Positions 8,655 to 15,414 are shown, counted from the stretch's first letter. The stretch: DNA of 41,848 bases from S012-113 sp965368405 (GCA_965368405.1 CBDUMS010000021.1:1-41848); one strand, 5' to 3'. Numbers and translations are program-made. The notes: generated from the sequence alone by a model not told the origin.

Positions 8655-8855
8655 TTATGAAGGTGCTAGGAAATTGTGATTTGTCTAAAACAAAAAGCAC
8701 CCCTTCGTGTAAAGCTTAGTGGCAGATTGGGTGGATTGCATCCACCGAAGCCCGGAGACATATTTGGTACTCATATTTATCCTGCGGCAAGAATAGTTAA
8801 GGAATAAAAAAGCCCTCCTATGCGTAAAGCTTCGGAGGGCGAAGGTGGAGCCGCA
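8655..8855 (-). repeat. Left copy of a 201-bp perfect direct repeat
   Basis: This block is identical, base for base as far as I can read, to 9192-9392 (offset 537). It contains a second copy of the last 12 nt of the tmRNA acceptor end (8844-8855), the tmRNA terminator, a palindromic hairpin (8730-8746) and a degenerate terminator remnant. Identity stops abruptly at 8856, one side of the duplicated tmRNA end. On the other side it drops to roughly three quarters in the GIY-YIG leader and then to the diverged ORFs. Confidence 0.95.
8806..8840 (-). terminator. Duplicated copy of the tmRNA terminator
   Basis: The arms GCCCTCC (8812-8818) and GGAGGGC (8834-8840) form a perfect 7-bp stem that is followed by six T on the minus strand. 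It is the left copy of the terminator at 9343-9377. Here it follows the GIY-YIG gene and a detached 12-nt tmRNA end, not a full tmRNA. Confidence 0.8.
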
Positions 8856-8874
8856 TGGGGGACCGAGCGATAAG

Positions 8875-8895
8875 AAAATGTACGGTGTACATTTT
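8875..8895 (-). terminator. Hairpin directly after the GIY-YIG stop codon
   Basis: AAAATGTAC (8875-8883) and GTACATTTT (8887-8895) are perfect 9-bp arms around a 3-nt loop and touch the stop codon of the GIY-YIG gene. The AT-rich stem ends in a T-run, so it may act as a weak terminator. It also sits at the junction between the unit and the duplicated tmRNA end. The same ATGTAC motif occurs just upstream of the ORF (around 9147-9152), so it may mark unit ends. Confidence 0.5.
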
Positions 8896-9140
8896 TAGCT
8901 TATTAATCTCTTGTTTCTAAAAGCTATTCCTGATCCAGATTTAAGGTATTTTTCGAACTTATAGGCTAAATGTTTATCTCTAAACTCAATTTTGGTCTCT
9001 ACTGTAACAGGTAATCTTGTTTGGGTATATTTGACCTCCCCTCGAGAATGTCGTATTAGGCGCGCCTCGAGATTAGATGTACAACCAGTGTAATAAGAAT
9101 CATCTGAACATTTAAGAATATAGACTGTCCAAAGGGCCAT
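8895..9140 (-). CDS. Stand-alone GIY-YIG nuclease-domain protein
   Basis: The 81-residue protein is a single GIY-YIG domain. The first signature is VYIL near the N-terminus and the second is YYTG about ten residues later. The catalytic-type arginine lies in LEARLIRHSRG and the conserved glutamate in KFEKYLKSGSG, so the active site looks complete. I chose the ATG at 9140 (MALWTVYIL) over an upstream TTG at 9155. GIY-YIG domains make single-strand or double-strand DNA cuts in UvrC, homing endonucleases and small solo proteins. It lies on the same strand as tmRNA and downstream of it, inside a duplicated unit with a decayed paralogue beyond. That context suggests a role in mobility or targeting of the unit, which is inference; a DNA-repair role is the alternative. 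Confidence 0.85.
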   Translation of the reverse strand: MALWTVYILKCSDDSYYTGCTSNLEARLIRHSRGEVKYTQTRLPVTVETKIEFRDKHLAYKFEKYLKSGSGIAFRNKRLIS

Positions 9141-9228
9141 AAAACAAATGTACAAACCATGGTGGATGGTATTCGTCGAAACCCAAGTATTTTATGAAGG
9201 TGCTAGGAAATTGTGATTTGTCTAAAAC

Positions 9229-9277
9229 AAAAAGCACCCCTTCGTGTAAAGCTTAGTGGCAGATTGGGTGGATTGCA
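9229..9277 (-). repeat. Degenerate copy of terminator plus tmRNA 3' end
   Basis: This 49-nt segment aligns with the 49-nt segment at 9344-9392. Both start with an A-run and GCxCyCC, share GTAAAGCTT in the middle, and end in GGTGGAGCCGCA (true tmRNA end) versus GGTGGATTGCA (here). The stem has decayed. It looks like the scar of an older tmRNA-end duplication. The same remnant recurs at 8692-8740 in the left repeat. Confidence 0.55.
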
Positions 9278-9342
9278 TCCACCGAAGCCCGGAGACATAT
9301 TTGGTACTCATATTTATCCTGCGGCAAGAATAGTTAAGGAAT

Positions 9343-9377
9343 AAAAAAGCCCTCCTATGCGTAAAGCTTCGGAGGGC
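9343..9377 (-). terminator. Rho-independent terminator of tmRNA
   Basis: The arms GCCCTCC (9349-9355) and GGAGGGC (9371-9377) form a perfect 7-bp stem with a 15-nt loop. On the minus strand it is followed by six T. It begins 3 nt after the mature tmRNA 3' end, as expected for the ssrA terminator. Confidence 0.9.
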
Positions 9378-9380
9378 GAA

Positions 9381-9783
9381 GGTGGAGCCGCAGGGAGTCG
9401 AACCCTGGTCCAGATAAGGAAATAATGCATCCTCTACATGCTTAGTTTCCCTTTAGATTTTCGAAGAAAGGTCTGCCGGAAACAAGCCAACCAGATCCCT
9501 TAGCTACGTAGAGTTTCGCAATAAGCAAGTAGCCAGCCTATCACTAGTTCTGTTTTTCGACACCCCAACTCCTAACCAACAAAACAAAATCAGGTGGGAT
9601 GTGGCCCGACTCCGGTCTTACCGGTGTTCGTTTAAGCCTGCAACCTCAACATCGTCGAGATTAGGCAGCCATGGCGTAATTAGATTCGCCAATTATAAAA
9701 GAAGCGCATTGATTAAGGATGTACACTCACCACCCTGCATGCCAATACATTATATTCGCCTACTGTCAAGTCCAGTCGGCCCC
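9381..9783 (-). ncRNA. ssrA: Transfer-messenger RNA (tmRNA)
   Basis: The 5' end on the minus strand is GGGGCCGACTGGACTTGACA (from 9783), and the 3' end contains the T-loop GGTTCGACTCCC and acceptor strand CGGCTCCACC. The two ends pair as a 7-bp tRNA-like acceptor stem with the conserved third-position G-U. CCA is only partly encoded (CC, then T), so the final A must be added. The tag frame at 9661-9690 reads GGC GAA TCT AAT TAC GCC ATG GCT GCC TAA, giving GESNYAMAA, close to other Bacteroidota tags. The length of about 403 nt is normal. It rescues stalled ribosomes and tags products for proteolysis. A plus-strand ORF at 9601-9852 overlapping it is spurious. Confidence 0.95.
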
Positions 9784-9802
9784 ATTACTTTTAATCGGAT
9801 TA

Positions 9803-9810
9803 CAAAGATA
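9803..9810 (-). promoter_or_regulatory. -7 box of tmRNA
   Basis: On the minus strand this reads TATCTTTG, a perfect TAnnTTTG, 19 nt before the mature 5' end. This leaves a short leader for RNase P removal. No clear -33 element is visible. Confidence 0.6.
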
Positions 9811-9900
9811 ACGGTAATTAGTAGATTTAAGATGGTAGATAACAGACATTAGAGAGGTTAGTGTAAAATATTAGCTCGTCACAATAAAATTCTATTGCCT

Positions 9901-9940
9901 TATATCTAAAATCTAGTATCCTATATCTAATATCTACTCT
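9901..9940. repeat. Short degenerate AT-rich direct repeats
   Basis: TATATCTAA occurs at 9901-9909 and again at 9922-9930, with related TAGTATC and TATCTAC units between and after. The segment lies between the tmRNA and dnaX promoters. Its function is unknown and it may be simple-sequence drift. Confidence 0.4.
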
Positions 9941-9948
9941 CAATTTCC

Positions 9949-9956
9949 TATCTTCG
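9949..9956 (+). promoter_or_regulatory. Candidate -7 box of dnaX
   Basis: TATCTTCG is one mismatch from TAnnTTTG and ends 5 nt before the ATG at 9962, which would make the dnaX transcript almost leaderless. The TAnnTTCG variant also appears before lysC and the DUF2723 gene in this window. Confidence 0.4.
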
Positions 9957-9961
9957 AGCCA

Positions 9962-11077
9962 ATGGAAAGTTATGTAGTATCGGCACGTAAATATAGACCC
10001 ACTGGCTTCGAAGAAGTAGTAGGGCAAAGCCACATAACTACTACGTTGCAAAATGCCATTGAGAATAACCATTTAGCACAGGCCTTGCTTTTCTGTGGCC
10101 CAAGAGGCGTTGGAAAAACGACTTGTGCTCGTATTGTAGCTAAAATGGTAAACAAGGCAGCTAATGCACCAGATTCCGAATCACCGGATACCGAAACTGC
10201 CTTAAATATATTTGAGCTTGACGCCGCATCGAATAACTCAGTTGATGATATAAGAAACTTGATTGATCAGGTGCGATACCCGCCGCAATACGGCAACTTT
10301 AAGATCTATATTATCGATGAGGTGCACATGCTTTCGGCATCGGCATTTAATGCCTTTCTCAAAACATTAGAGGAGCCTCCTCCTTATGCGATATTTATCT
10401 TGGCAACAACGGAAAAGCATAAGGTGATACCAACCATTCTCTCACGTTGTCAGATATACGATTTCAATAGGATTGAGCCTAGCGACATCACCAGCCATCT
10501 CAAACTAATTGCCGAGAAGGAGAATATAAAAACAGAGGATGAAGCCCTCCACCTAATAGCTCAAAAAGCCGATGGTGCACTCAGGGATGCCCTATCAATT
10601 TTCGATTTAATCGTTACATTCTCTGAGAAGGATGAAATCACTTACGAGGACACAATCAATAATCTACATATCCTGGATTATGATTATTACTTCTCAATCA
10701 CAGAGTATTTACTGAACGAAAATGTACCTCAGACTTTACTGCTGTATGATAAAATATTAAGAAATGGCTTCGATGGCCACGAGTTTTTAATCGGGTTGGC
10801 TAATCACTTCCGCGACTTAATGATGTGCAAGGATAACGAAACAGTATCATTGCTCGAAGTCTCACAGTCGGTCCGCGAAAAATATGCCGATCAGGCCAAT
10901 AGCTCACCAATGTCCTTCCTACTCAGCGGACTTAACTTGTTAAGTAAGGCAGATTTGGAATATAAAAGCCGTAAAAACCAACGTTTGCATGTAGAGCTTA
11001 CGCTCATGAAGCTGGCGCACCTTAATGCAGCAATCCAGTTAGGGCCAGAAGCAGGCTCTGGTGAAAAAAAAAAGTAG
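9962..11077 (+). CDS. dnaX: DNA polymerase III gamma subunit (N-terminal part of tau)
   Basis: In the zero frame this encodes 371 residues ending GEKKK-stop. It is the clamp-loader ATPase: Walker A GPRGVGKT at residues 46-53, Walker B with DEVH, the ELDAASNNSVDDIRNLI segment, a sensor-1 LATTEKHK and the SRCQ arginine-finger motif. The cysteine-rich zinc module found between Walker A and ELDAASNN in many DnaX proteins is absent here (no CxxC in NKAANAPDSESPDTETALNI); from memory some other Bacteroidota DnaX also lack it. The stop TAG follows directly on an A10 run, and the next frame continues to a normal tau C-terminus at 11664. The zero-frame product is therefore a natural gamma, or the gene carries a homopolymer sequencing error. 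Confidence 0.93.
   Translation: MESYVVSARKYRPTGFEEVVGQSHITTTLQNAIENNHLAQALLFCGPRGVGKTTCARIVAKMVNKAANAPDSESPDTETALNIFELDAASNNSVDDIRNLIDQVRYPPQYGNFKIYIIDEVHMLSASAFNAFLKTLEEPPPYAIFILATTEKHKVIPTILSRCQIYDFNRIEPSDITSHLKLIAEKENIKTEDEALHLIAQKADGALRDALSIFDLIVTFSEKDEITYEDTINNLHILDYDYYFSITEYLLNENVPQTLLLYDKILRNGFDGHEFLIGLANHFRDLMMCKDNETVSLLEVSQSVREKYADQANSSPMSFLLSGLNLLSKADLEYKSRKNQRLHVELTLMKLAHLNAAIQLGPEAGSGEKKK
11064..11074 (+). other. dnaX slippery site (A10-G) with immediate UAG
   Basis: Ten A followed by G contains the heptamer A AAA AAG in the correct phase (A at 11068, AAA 11069-11071, AAG 11072-11074), the same heptamer used by E. coli dnaX. A -1 slip gives GTA at 11074 and an open frame to 11664. 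A small stem is possible upstream (CCAGA 11045-11049 with TCTGG 11057-11061) and a weak CCGC/GCGG stem downstream. Transcriptional slippage on A10 is also possible. Confidence 0.75.
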
Positions 11078-11664
11078 TTACCCCACTACCACCGCCTAAA
11101 GCGGAGGAAAAACCTAAGCCATCTGAACCTACTCCTAAGGAAGCTACCCCTTTACCAAAGGAAATAACCGACACGCCTAAATCCACTATTCAGCTTCCTA
11201 CCCTCTCGAGCTTGGCAACAAAGGTAAAAGAGCAACCCGAGGAAAAGGAAGTTCCTGAGATTGATGATGAAACTGAGTCAGATTCTAAAGATGAGGTTGG
11301 TGGCCACTTCACACAGGAAGATTTAGATGAGAAATGGCATGAGTTTATGGCATTAAAGAAAAAAGCGGGTAAAGACCAGGCTGTAATCCTGCTAAAAGAA
11401 CCCTATGCCTATGAGGATAACCGAGTAACACTTACACTATCGAACGAAGTGCTAAAAATAACTTTCGATAAGCTAAAGTCGGATTTACAAGGGTTTTTAC
11501 GAAAAGGTCTTAACAATAAAAGGGTGATTCTGGAAGCCATAGTTGTTGAAGCTGCACGGGAAGATATGATCTATACCAATAAAGAAAAGTATAATCACCT
11601 TGCCAAAAAATATCCAGCACTTAAAGACTTACAAGAAAAACTAGGTTTAGACCCAGACTATTAA
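11074..11664 (+). CDS. dnaX: DnaX tau-specific C-terminal region (-1 frame)
   Basis: This frame is open from 11065, directly after a TGA at 11062, to the TAA at 11662-11664. It begins VVTPLPPPKAEEKPKP, a proline, lysine and glutamate-rich linker typical of tau, and then has a folded C-terminal domain (FTQEDLDEKWHEF through KLGLDPDY) like other Bacteroidota DnaX C-termini. Joined at the slippery site it makes a 567-residue tau. In tau, this region contacts the polymerase and helicase. There is no ATG near its start, and the first usable start (TTG around 11212) would cut off the linker, so it is best read as part of dnaX and not as a separate gene. Confidence 0.85.
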   Translation, partial: VVTPLPPPKAEEKPKPSEPTPKEATPLPKEITDTPKSTIQLPTLSSLATKVKEQPEEKEVPEIDDETESDSKDEVGGHFTQEDLDEKWHEFMALKKKAGKDQAVILLKEPYAYEDNRVTLTLSNEVLKITFDKLKSDLQGFLRKGLNNKRVILEAIVVEAAREDMIYTNKEKYNHLAKKYPALKDLQEKLGLDPDY

Positions 11665-11666
11665 CG

Positions 11667-12068
11667 CTAATATTTCATCTCTCGGATTTCCTCAAGCGTT
11701 TTTTCCGTTAGGGGTTTTGTCACAAATTTGATTACGAAATCATTGTTCACAATCTTGTCGATATCACGCTTGTTATCAGAGCTTGATAAGATAATTACAC
11801 GACATTTATCTTTGATTGAATTAGCAAATTTTTCGTACTCGTATAGGAACACAAACCCATCTACGATAGGCATATTGATGTCGAGAAAAATAATGTCGGG
11901 GATTGAATTAGGAGACTCTTGATTCTCATGCAGATAGTCCAAGGCGCTTTTTCCAGAGTTCTTAACAATAACGTTCTCTGAAAACTTTGTAATCTCAATG
12001 ATACGCTTGCTGATAAAGTTATCAGTGTCGTTATCATCTACCAGCATCACGGTGCCAATCTTATTCAT
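11667..12068 (-). CDS. Single-domain response regulator (CheY-like receiver)
   Basis: The 133-residue protein is only a receiver domain. The acidic pair is Asp11-Asp12 (MLVDDND), the phospho-acceptor is Asp63 in IIFLDINMP, the conserved Ser is at about 95 (IILSSS) and Lys118 is in FVTKPL. There is no output domain, so it would work by protein contact or phosphotransfer. The close match to Rcp1/CheY-like regulators of Bacteroidota (LVDDNxTDNFISKR) is from memory. It converges on dnaX with only 2 nt between the stops. It has a good AGGAG 5 nt before the ATG and a -7 box upstream. No histidine kinase is adjacent. Confidence 0.9.
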   Translation of the reverse strand: MNKIGTVMLVDDNDTDNFISKRIIEITKFSENVIVKNSGKSALDYLHENQESPNSIPDIIFLDINMPIVDGFVFLYEYEKFANSIKDKCRVIILSSSDNKRDIDKIVNNDFVIKFVTKPLTEKTLEEIREMKY

Positions 12069-12096
12069 AAATCTCCTCTAGCTGCGAATTAATATA

Positions 12097-12104
12097 CAAA
12101 AATA
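12097..12104 (-). promoter_or_regulatory. -7 box of the response regulator
   Basis: On the minus strand this reads TATTTTTG, a perfect TAnnTTTG, 28 nt before the ATG at 12068. AGAGGAG lies between it and the start codon. Confidence 0.5.
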
Positions 12105-12148
12105 AGGATATTAAGATACAAAAAACCTTATTACAAGCAAAGAATAAA

Positions 12149-13465
12149 CTAATTATCCCCTGTATTGCCCGACGGCCAATACTCCACGGGTAAATTTGCT
12201 GGACGTTTCTTTTTTAACCACAAAATACGGCCCGGCTCAAGGGTTTCATCTTCATCTTCAATCCGATTTTTCTTGATTAAACTAGCATATTTTATCCCGT
12301 AGTTTTGGGCTATCATCCAGAGACTCTCACCTTCTTGCACCGTATGATAGTAAATTCGGGCCTTGCCTCGTTTTGCCTGTAAATAATATACCTGCCCAAC
12401 CGTAATTCTTTCGTGCGGCAGAATATCGTTATAGCCAATCAACTTATTAGGGTCATTATCCAATAGATCCGCAAGTTCGTCTACCGTCATTTCCTGATTT
12501 GTAATAACAGCCTTTAGCCCATTCAAGGTTATTCTTCTAAATGCATCCTCACCAAGAACAATTTCTCGTTTAGGTGGAAGTTCAGAATTATTGCTGCCAA
12601 CGGATTTTATAGTATTTGCCGTTGGAGCGGCATTGGCTAAAGCATTGGCTGCATCGCTAGAAGGAACGATAACCGGATAGAACTTATCATCGGGGATTCG
12701 CTTTGTCATGAGCCACGTATTAAACTCCTCCAACTCATCAGGAGAAACCTTCAATTCACTGCCAATTTCATCCAGCGTCTTTCCAGAACCCTCTTCATAT
12801 ACTAGAAGTTTAGGGGCAGCTTGCATTGCATTTTCCAGAGCAGCTTCGAAAGCAATTTTATGAGCGAGGTATTTTTTTACGTACCAATAGGTTTTTTTAT
12901 CGATAGTTAGTTTTTTTTCACCCCCTTTTACATCGCCAAGCGCCTCCATTGCGCCTCCAGCACCCATCTGGTAAGCTTGCAGCGCGTAAAGCCAGTTGTT
13001 AAAGTAAAAATTGTTTTTCTGAAGATATTGAGCCGCGCCACGAGAAGAGGCTATGATATTTTTCCGTTCATCGATATTTCTATCTACCCTTAGGCCTACT
13101 TCATTGGCCGTTAGCTTCTTAAATTGCCAAAATCCAACTGCGTTTGAGGTAGAAACGGCATCACTAATAAAGCCACTTTCTTGAATTGCGAGGTACTTGA
13201 AATCTTGGGGTAGTTTCTCTTCTTCAAAGACCTGCTCCACAAAGGGCATATACATTGCTGCTCGATCTACTTTTGCATTAAAGAACCTGGCACTAGCGGT
13301 TAGCGCATCAACATCTGCCTGAATTTCACGCCTTGCATGCTCGGTGATTTTGAGTTCGATATCCGCGAATTGCATGTTAGTGGGCACCTGCGGCGTTCTT
13401 ACCTCTTGAGCCTCAGCGAGGCTATGCAAAAGCAAGTAAAATGTAAATAATAAAACTACTCTCAT
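12149..13465 (-). CDS. Lytic murein transglycosylase with two LysM domains (MltD-like)
   Basis: The 438-residue exported protein has a signal peptide (ending LAEAQ) and an SLT goose-lysozyme-like domain at residues about 70-230, with the catalytic glutamate at about 96 in IQESGF followed by SNAVGFWQFKK and the NIDERKNI helix. Two LysM-like modules follow (about 310-350, with VDELADLLDNDPNKLIGYN; and 370-415, with VQEGESLWMIAQNYGI). It cleaves peptidoglycan to 1,6-anhydro muropeptides, and LysM binds the glycan. This matches the MltD layout. It is the last gene of a tight minus-strand group: its ATG overlaps the methyltransferase stop by 4 nt. Confidence 0.9.
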   Translation of the reverse strand: MRVVLLFTFYLLLHSLAEAQEVRTPQVPTNMQFADIELKITEHARREIQADVDALTASARFFNAKVDRAAMYMPFVEQVFEEEKLPQDFKYLAIQESGFISDAVSTSNAVGFWQFKKLTANEVGLRVDRNIDERKNIIASSRGAAQYLQKNNFYFNNWLYALQAYQMGAGGAMEALGDVKGGEKKLTIDKKTYWYVKKYLAHKIAFEAALENAMQAAPKLLVYEEGSGKTLDEIGSELKVSPDELEEFNTWLMTKRIPDDKFYPVIVPSSDAANALANAAPTANTIKSVGSNNSELPPKREIVLGEDAFRRITLNGLKAVITNQEMTVDELADLLDNDPNKLIGYNDILPHERITVGQVYYLQAKRGKARIYYHTVQEGESLWMIAQNYGIKYASLIKKNRIEDEDETLEPGRILWLKKKRPANLPVEYWPSGNTGDN

Positions 13466-14103
13466 ATCTTACGTATAATCATTAGTCCGTCTCGTACTGG
13501 CAAAAGTATATTTTCTACTCTTTTATCTTCCTGAACAAATTTATTAAACTTTATTAAGGCGGGGGTATCTACATCATCGGGTTCAATGGTTGCAATAACC
13601 TTGCCCGACCAAAGTACATTATCAGCAATAATATAACCCCCTGTATTCACCTTATCAATTACCAGGTCATAGTAGTTTTGGTAGTTCTGCTTATCGGCAT
13701 CGATAAATACCAGATCTATTCCCCTGCTTAACTCTGGCAGAAGCGTACGTGCATCGCCAATCTTTAATTCCAGCTGATCTTTATAAGCGCTGTTTTTGAA
13801 ATAAGATAGAACACGCTCTTCCAGCTCTTCATTTCTATCGATGGTTATAAGCTTCCCCTGTGGCGCTAGTCCCTCTGCCAAACAAAGCGCAGAATATCCG
13901 GTATAGGTGCCTATTTCCAGGATATATTTTGGCTTGATCATCTTCGACAGAAAAGACAACAGCCTACCCTGTAGGTGTCCGGAGAGCATTCGAGGGCGTA
14001 GCACTTCTAGGTATGTTTCACGATGAATTTTATGCAAGAGCTCCGATTCCGCTGAGCTATGCTCCTCAGCATAATTATTTAATTCTTCATTAATAAACTC
14101 CAT
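13462..14103 (-). CDS. Class I SAM-dependent O-methyltransferase
   Basis: The 213-residue cytosolic enzyme belongs to the catechol/caffeoyl-CoA O-methyltransferase family. The SAM-binding motif I is YILEIGTYTGYSALCLAEGL, followed by ITIDRNEELE and the metal-binding type DLVFIDADKQNYQNYYD, then GGYIIADNVLWSGKV. These are the normal motifs of divalent-metal-dependent bacterial O-methyltransferases; the acceptor is unknown. It overlaps the M16 peptidase gene by 14 nt upstream and the transglycosylase gene by 4 nt downstream, so the three are almost certainly cotranscribed and translationally coupled. Confidence 0.92.
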   Translation of the reverse strand: MEFINEELNNYAEEHSSAESELLHKIHRETYLEVLRPRMLSGHLQGRLLSFLSKMIKPKYILEIGTYTGYSALCLAEGLAPQGKLITIDRNEELEERVLSYFKNSAYKDQLELKIGDARTLLPELSRGIDLVFIDADKQNYQNYYDLVIDKVNTGGYIIADNVLWSGKVIATIEPDDVDTPALIKFNKFVQEDKRVENILLPVRDGLMIIRKI

Positions 14104-15337
14104 TCTTCCTTGGTATAAATGTTAGTGAGCTCATTTTATCCATATTCAGTTCTTCATTGGCGAGGTCGAGAATTTGTTCTGCCGATACCGCCTTGATTTT
14201 TGCAAACGAATCATCAATAGAGTTAATCCGGTCGAGATCGAGTAGACTTTTTCCCATTCTAAGCATCATGCCAGCATTGTTTTCGGCTGCCATTGCCAGG
14301 TGACCCATCATCTGCTCTTTAAGTGAATGTAGCTGTACTTTCCCCAACTTAACTTCTTTTAAACGCTTTATCTCACGCGTAACCACATTAATACTACGCT
14401 TTAAATTTCTTTTTTCTGTTGCAAATAATATCGAGAAAAGGCCGGTGTTCGAATATGCATGATAGTTGGCTTCAATCCCATAAACATATCCTAAGCGTTC
14501 GCGAAGGGCTAAATTTAAACGAGTATTCATTCCCGGCCCACCAAGTAAATTTACCAGCATAGCAAAAGGCACCCTATTCTTATGGGTAATCTCGAAAGAT
14601 GGCATACCCAAGGCATAATGCGCTTGTAGAATATCTTTTTTAATCGATTTATGATCTACATCTATTGCACTAACCTCCACTCTTTTTCTGCCATTCGTTC
14701 GCTGCTGCAACGGTTCCAAATGCTTCTTAACAAGTTTTTCGATTCGCTTAAGGGGCAGATTCCCAACGAACGACACCACTATCCTGTTCGTATTGATATT
14801 CTCAGCAATAAAAGATTTAAAATCAGCCGATTTAAATGTCTTTACATTATCTGAAGTACCCAGGATATTATGTGCCATAGGGTGGCCTTCAAAAACCATT
14901 TCTTCAAATTCGTCTTGAATGGCATCTTCAGGTGTATCCTGATACATCGCCATTTCTTCTAAAATAACCTGGCGTTCTTTCTCAATTTGTTTGTCAGGGA
15001 ACGAAGCGTTAAATGTAATATCTGTGAGTAATTCTACGGCCTTGTCATCGAAGCTATCGAGAACTGATGCATAGAAACATATTTTTTCTTTGGTGGTGTA
15101 GGCATTAAGTTCACCTCCTACGGAGTCCAGACTATTAATTATATGATATGCCTTGCGTTTGCCAGTGCCCTTAAAGGCCATGTGTTCCCAAAAATGCGCA
15201 ATCCCATATTGCTCTGGCAATTCATCTCTGCTGCCTATATCAAGTATAATACCGCAGTGTAGAATTTTGGTATTGGTTACTTGCTTATGTACCACCCGTA
15301 TCCCATTATCTAGGGTGAAAATATTAATATCCTTCAT
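14090..15337 (-). CDS. M16 family (insulinase-like) zinc peptidase
   Basis: The 415-residue protein is a two-domain M16 peptidase of the processing-protease type. The inverted zinc motif HxxEH is His48, Glu51 and His52 in AHFWEHMAFKG, and the distal glutamate lies in the ERQVILEEM helix. The second half contains the usual GGPGMNTRLNLALRERLGYVYGI (a GxxxSRLxxxLRExxGLxY-type motif). I chose the ATG at 15337 (MKDINIFTLDNGIRVVH) because family members begin here; an upstream ATG at 15430 would overlap the divergent pepP start and place the promoter inside the gene. No signal peptide is present. It leads a three-gene operon. Confidence 0.9.
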   Translation of the reverse strand: MKDINIFTLDNGIRVVHKQVTNTKILHCGIILDIGSRDELPEQYGIAHFWEHMAFKGTGKRKAYHIINSLDSVGGELNAYTTKEKICFYASVLDSFDDKAVELLTDITFNASFPDKQIEKERQVILEEMAMYQDTPEDAIQDEFEEMVFEGHPMAHNILGTSDNVKTFKSADFKSFIAENINTNRIVVSFVGNLPLKRIEKLVKKHLEPLQQRTNGRKRVEVSAIDVDHKSIKKDILQAHYALGMPSFEITHKNRVPFAMLVNLLGGPGMNTRLNLALRERLGYVYGIEANYHAYSNTGLFSILFATEKRNLKRSINVVTREIKRLKEVKLGKVQLHSLKEQMMGHLAMAAENNAGMMLRMGKSLLDLDRINSIDDSFAKIKAVSAEQILDLANEELNMDKMSSLTFIPRKNGVY

Positions 15338-15349
15338 ATCTATAACGCG

Positions 15350-15357
15350 CAAAGGTA
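15350..15357 (-). promoter_or_regulatory. -7 box of the M16 peptidase operon
   Basis: On the minus strand this reads TACCTTTG, a perfect TAnnTTTG, 12 nt before the chosen ATG at 15337. It supports that start over 15430. No well-spaced -33 TTG is visible. Confidence 0.55.
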
Positions 15358-15383
15358 ACCCAATTTTTGAGTAACCTTTGATC

Positions 15384-15414
15384 TTGTCATGCCCATAGAA
15401 TAGCATTAAATTTG
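15384..15414 (+). promoter_or_regulatory. Promoter of pepP
   Basis: TTG at 15384-15386 is followed after 20 nt by TAAATTTG at 15407-15414, which is a perfect Bacteroidota -33/-7 pair. The -7 box ends 14 nt before the ATG at 15429. Confidence 0.65.

Larger units (their letters stand above)
9192..9392 (-). repeat. Right copy of the 201-bp perfect direct repeat
   Basis: This copy joins the real tmRNA: its right end (9381-9392) is the last 12 nt of the tmRNA acceptor end. On the minus strand it continues through the terminator, a spacer, a palindrome (GGTGGAT-TGC-ATCCACC, 9267-9283) and a terminator remnant, to within about 50 bp of the GIY-YIG start. It is identical to 8655-8855. Confidence 0.95.

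Noticed and set aside
8655..9392. CRISPR or insertion-sequence reading of the repeats
   Set aside because: There are two 201-bp blocks 537 bp apart, no short regular repeats, no transposase and no terminal inverted repeats.
9601..9852. 83-residue ORF on the plus strand
   Set aside because: It is antisense to the tmRNA and its composition does not look like a protein.
11212..11664. Separate 150-residue gene after dnaX
   Set aside because: The frame is open back to the A10 run and encodes a tau-type linker and C-terminus, so it is part of dnaX.
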